Assembly: GCA_018971405.1 (NCBI GenBank)
Contig: JAGXAX010000067.1
Location: 1-7,610 of the forward strand
Source of the DNA: Alphaproteobacteria bacterium
GTDB taxonomy: Bacteria; Pseudomonadota; Alphaproteobacteria; Micavibrionales; UBA2020
DNA: 7,610 nt
Direction of reading: 5' to 3'
Shown piece by piece: positions 6,517-7,610 of the stretch. Within the stretch, counting starts at the first letter, position 1. Each line of letters begins with the position of its first letter. The notes under the pieces were generated by a model, which was not told the origin of the DNA, did not search any database, and saw only the letters and a program-made list of their open reading frames with translations. Both the position numbers and the translations under genes were made by a program.

Positions 6517-7041
6517 ATGAACAGCGCGGTACCCTCCCCACAGGATCAGGACTTCAAAATCGTTTCCGCCGCGACGGTGCGCGAACTGCACAAGGCCTTC
6601 ATGGACGGCATCACGGCCAAGGCGCAGGAAAGGATATTCGTCGCCGACAAGCGGTACGGCATACACAACGACGCGTTCTCGGACCTGGTGAAAAACTTCG
6701 TCGAGGAAAAACTGAACCGCGGCATATACGGCGAATTCAATCTCGAAAACGAGTTGTATCGCGACTCGATCCCCTACGGCAGCATCTCGCGCAAGCACGG
6801 CGCCGCGCTGAACGACGGCTACGGCAACCTCGAATGGCGGGCTGAAGGTCGGCGCCACCGGTCATGTACGCCGACGGCGAAAAACAGTGGTATATCAACG
6901 GCAAGATTCTCAGCGAGGGTCAATTCTAGGCGTGGCGGAAAAACCGCTCGCGCGCAACAGGAACCGTGCCGAAACCCGCGCTGTGAAATAATCTGGTGCG
7001 CCCGGCGGGAAATTGTCTCCGTTCCGAAAACGCTTTTATAA
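6517..7041 (+). CDS. Hypothetical protein, probably frameshifted near 6850-6862
   Basis: As it stands the frame encodes 174 residues from ATG 6517 to TAA 7041, and I do not recognise the family. Residues 1 to about 115 look like real protein: FKIVSAATVRELHKAFMDGI and FVADKRYGIHNDAFSDLVKN, then an EEKLNRGIYGEFNLENELYR helix and YGSISRKHGAALNDGYGNLEW. After about residue 113 the composition turns to Arg, Ser, Thr, Ala and Cys in a way typical of out-of-frame GC-rich DNA. The plausible continuation is in another frame (separate entry at 6846-6929). I therefore think only 6517 to about 6861 is genuine coding sequence in this frame. The start at 6517 is preferred over a TTG at 6478 in AT-rich promoter-like DNA. 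There is no visible ribosome binding site. The gene stands alone. Confidence 0.5.
   Translation: MNSAVPSPQDQDFKIVSAATVRELHKAFMDGITAKAQERIFVADKRYGIHNDAFSDLVKNFVEEKLNRGIYGEFNLENELYRDSIPYGSISRKHGAALNDGYGNLEWRAEGRRHRSCTPTAKNSGISTARFSARVNSRRGGKTARAQQEPCRNPRCEIIWCARREIVSVPKTLL
6846..6929 (+). pseudogene. Displaced C-terminal part of the 6517 gene (reading frame 3)
   Basis: Frame 3 reads APPVMYADGEKQWYINGK and then ILSEGQF before TAG at 6927-6929. It repeats the pattern of the upstream frame-1 segment HGAALNDGYGNLEWRAEG: alanine-rich lead, DG, a few residues, an aromatic W, three residues, G. The two segments look like successive units of one short-repeat protein, similar to DGxxxW-xNGK-HRxDGPA repeat proteins known from phages and some bacteria (recalled, not searched). 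Joining them needs loss of 1 base modulo 3 somewhere in 6850-6862. After the TAG the frame stays open for another 18 codons (to TGA 6984-6986), starting AWRKNRSRATG. A second, nonsense mutation is therefore possible. An assembly or sequencing error is the alternative. Confidence 0.5.
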
Positions 7042-7071
7042 ACAAGGCTTTATAAACGCCACTCCGCGACC

Positions 7072-7097
7072 TTGTGTCACAGTTTTGTGTAACAGTT
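7072..7097. repeat. Tandem 13-bp imperfect direct repeat
   Basis: TTGTGTCACAGTT (7072-7084) is immediately followed by TTGTGTAACAGTT (7085-7097), with one mismatch. Each copy contains a near-palindromic TGTG-x-CACA or TGTG-x-AACA core, so the pair resembles two adjacent repressor half-site pairs. It lies between the decayed 6517 gene and the small leftward gene at 7158, about 60 bp beyond the stop codon of the latter. No regulator is encoded next to it in the window. Confidence 0.6.
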
Positions 7098-7157
7098 TCC
7101 GAAGAAAATGCAAGGTTGTTCTAATGCCAACTGACGCTTTCCTTGATGAAGGATTGA

Positions 7158-7322
7158 TTATTTTTTGCCCGTGAGCTTTTGAACCAAACGTTCAAGAGTA
7201 ACTACCCGCTTCTCCAGCGTAGCTATTCTACGCATACACGGCTCATAAATATTCTTATCTGCGCCTTTAATTATCTTGTCTTCGCTAGATTTAATCATTT
7301 TTTCAATATCTTTTTTATCCAT
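7158..7322 (-). CDS. Small AT-rich protein with C-terminal coiled coil, unknown function
   Basis: A 54-residue ORF on the minus strand, ATG 7322-7320 to TAA 7160-7158, preceded by AGGAAG at 7 bases, a good ribosome binding site. The product opens MDKKDIEKMIKSSEDKIIKG. It ends with RIATLEKRVVTLERLVQKL, in which Ile33, Leu36, Val40, Leu43, Val47 and Leu50 occupy alternating a/d heptad positions. A short leucine-zipper-like dimerising helix is therefore likely. The sequence is hydrophilic and highly charged (many Lys and Glu), with no signal peptide or membrane helix. By hand count its GC content is about 36%, far below the neighbouring core genes, and it uses ATA, AGA and AAA codons rare in them, which suggests acquired DNA. 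It is 80 bp downstream of an unrecognised gene on the same strand. I do not recognise the family; it could be a small accessory or phage-type gene. Confidence 0.65.
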   Translation of the reverse strand: MDKKDIEKMIKSSEDKIIKGADKNIYEPCMRRIATLEKRVVTLERLVQKLTGKK

Positions 7323-7346
7323 TTTCAAACTTCCTTTAATTTATTT

Positions 7347-7405
7347 TGACATACGACTCAGAAGGCAGACCCGCTCTGACTTTACCATGTCCATCCCGTA
7401 TGTCA
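7347..7405. repeat. 9-bp inverted repeat with 41-bp loop
   Basis: TGACATACG (7347-7355) is exactly complementary to CGTATGTCA (7397-7405). The right arm covers the stop codon of the leftward gene ending at 7403. The left arm lies just upstream of the ribosome binding site of the small gene at 7322. In a leftward transcript the stem would span the whole intercistronic gap, but the long loop makes a simple terminator unlikely. Confidence 0.45.
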
Positions 7406-7610
7406 CTCTCCCAATAATTGCGCAAAGAAATTCCTCGCTGTTGGCCCTGCATACGATCGTATAGTCCTTGCCAGTTCGGCTTTATCCGCCTTCTTGACGT
7501 GTCTCTTAACGTACTCCCTGTGAAACCCTTTATCGCTCACGCCGCGCAGGCTGTTCATGGCGTCCACCAGCAGGTACGCCGCCGTGGCCTCTCTCGGAAA
7601 ATACGGCTTT
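7403..7610 (-). CDS. Hypothetical protein, C-terminal part
   Basis: The frame is open from the right window edge to TGA at 7405-7403, giving 68 visible residues; the start is outside the window. The visible sequence begins KPYFPREATAAYLLVDAMNS, then LRGVSDKGFHREYVKRHVKK. It ends ADKAELARTIRSYAG and PTARNFFAQLLGE. It is soluble, helical and basic in the middle, with plausible amphipathic helices and no membrane segment. Codon use is mixed, with AGA, AGG, ATA and ACT codons rarer in the left-hand genes, and the gene is followed by the AT-rich small ORF on the same strand. I do not recognise the family. The coding call rests on a clean open frame with protein-like composition, whereas the other two frames on this strand read as arginine-rich or stop-containing sequence. 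Confidence 0.6.
   Translation of the reverse strand, partial: KPYFPREATAAYLLVDAMNSLRGVSDKGFHREYVKRHVKKADKAELARTIRSYAGPTARNFFAQLLGE

Noticed and set aside
7140..7168. Hairpin TCCTT-GATG-AAGGA followed by a T-run, as a rightward terminator
   Set aside because: The stem is only 5 bp and weak, and the T-run is several bases away and belongs to the lysine codons and stop of the small minus-strand gene.
7276..7464. 62-residue plus-strand ORF with a hydrophobic start
   Set aside because: It is antisense to the small gene at 7158-7322 and to the gene ending at 7403, and has no ribosome binding site. The minus-strand frames have better signals.

Overview
The window looks like a chromosomal segment of a GC-rich Gram-negative bacterium, most likely an alphaproteobacterium. 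The basis is the gene order tRNA-Trp, secE, nusG, a short single-span SecE, a Can-type beta-carbonic anhydrase and strong GC-ending codon use. I cannot resolve a genus. Most of the window (1-6352) is ordinary core or metabolic sequence. The last ~1.2 kb is more AT-rich, gene-poor and apparently decaying, and looks like an accessory region.

Layout. 1-1250 (+): the 3' end of a fumarylacetoacetate hydrolase family gene is followed closely by a ten-helix EamA/DMT exporter. 3829-1231 (-): one compact leftward series reads tRNA-Trp(CCA), secE, nusG, a Nudix hydrolase with a TTG start, and a YihY/BrkB-type membrane protein with a winged-helix-like tail. secE and nusG share bases, and the yihY-like gene ends inside the end of the EamA gene. 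The usual rplK-rplA-rplJ-rplL genes do not follow nusG. 3830-4152: a 323-bp AT-rich spacer. 4153-4800 (+): type II beta-carbonic anhydrase with all zinc ligands. 4823-5761 (-): a PAP2_3-type membrane phosphatase/transferase, convergent with the carbonic anhydrase. 5870-6352 (+): a small two-helix membrane protein with a bacterial PH domain, divergent from the PAP2 gene.

Right end. 6517-7041 (+) is a hypothetical gene whose C-terminal part appears to continue in a different frame. Two copies of a DG-x3/4-W-x3-G unit sit in different frames, so I read it as a frameshifted or decayed repeat protein. After it come a 13-bp tandem repeat, a previously uncalled 54-aa AT-rich small protein with a C-terminal leucine-zipper-like helix (7322-7158, -), and the 3' end of an unrecognised gene (7610-7403, -).

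How the genes relate. The secE/nusG cluster supplies the protein-export channel and the transcription elongation factor. The other genes are mostly envelope functions (EamA exporter, YihY-like protein, PAP2 enzyme, PH-domain protein), bicarbonate supply (Can) and nucleotide clean-up (Nudix). I see no CRISPR array, transposase, integrase or defence operon. The most novel material is the frameshifted repeat gene, the small coiled-coil protein and the repeats around them. None of it amounts to a demonstrated new system.
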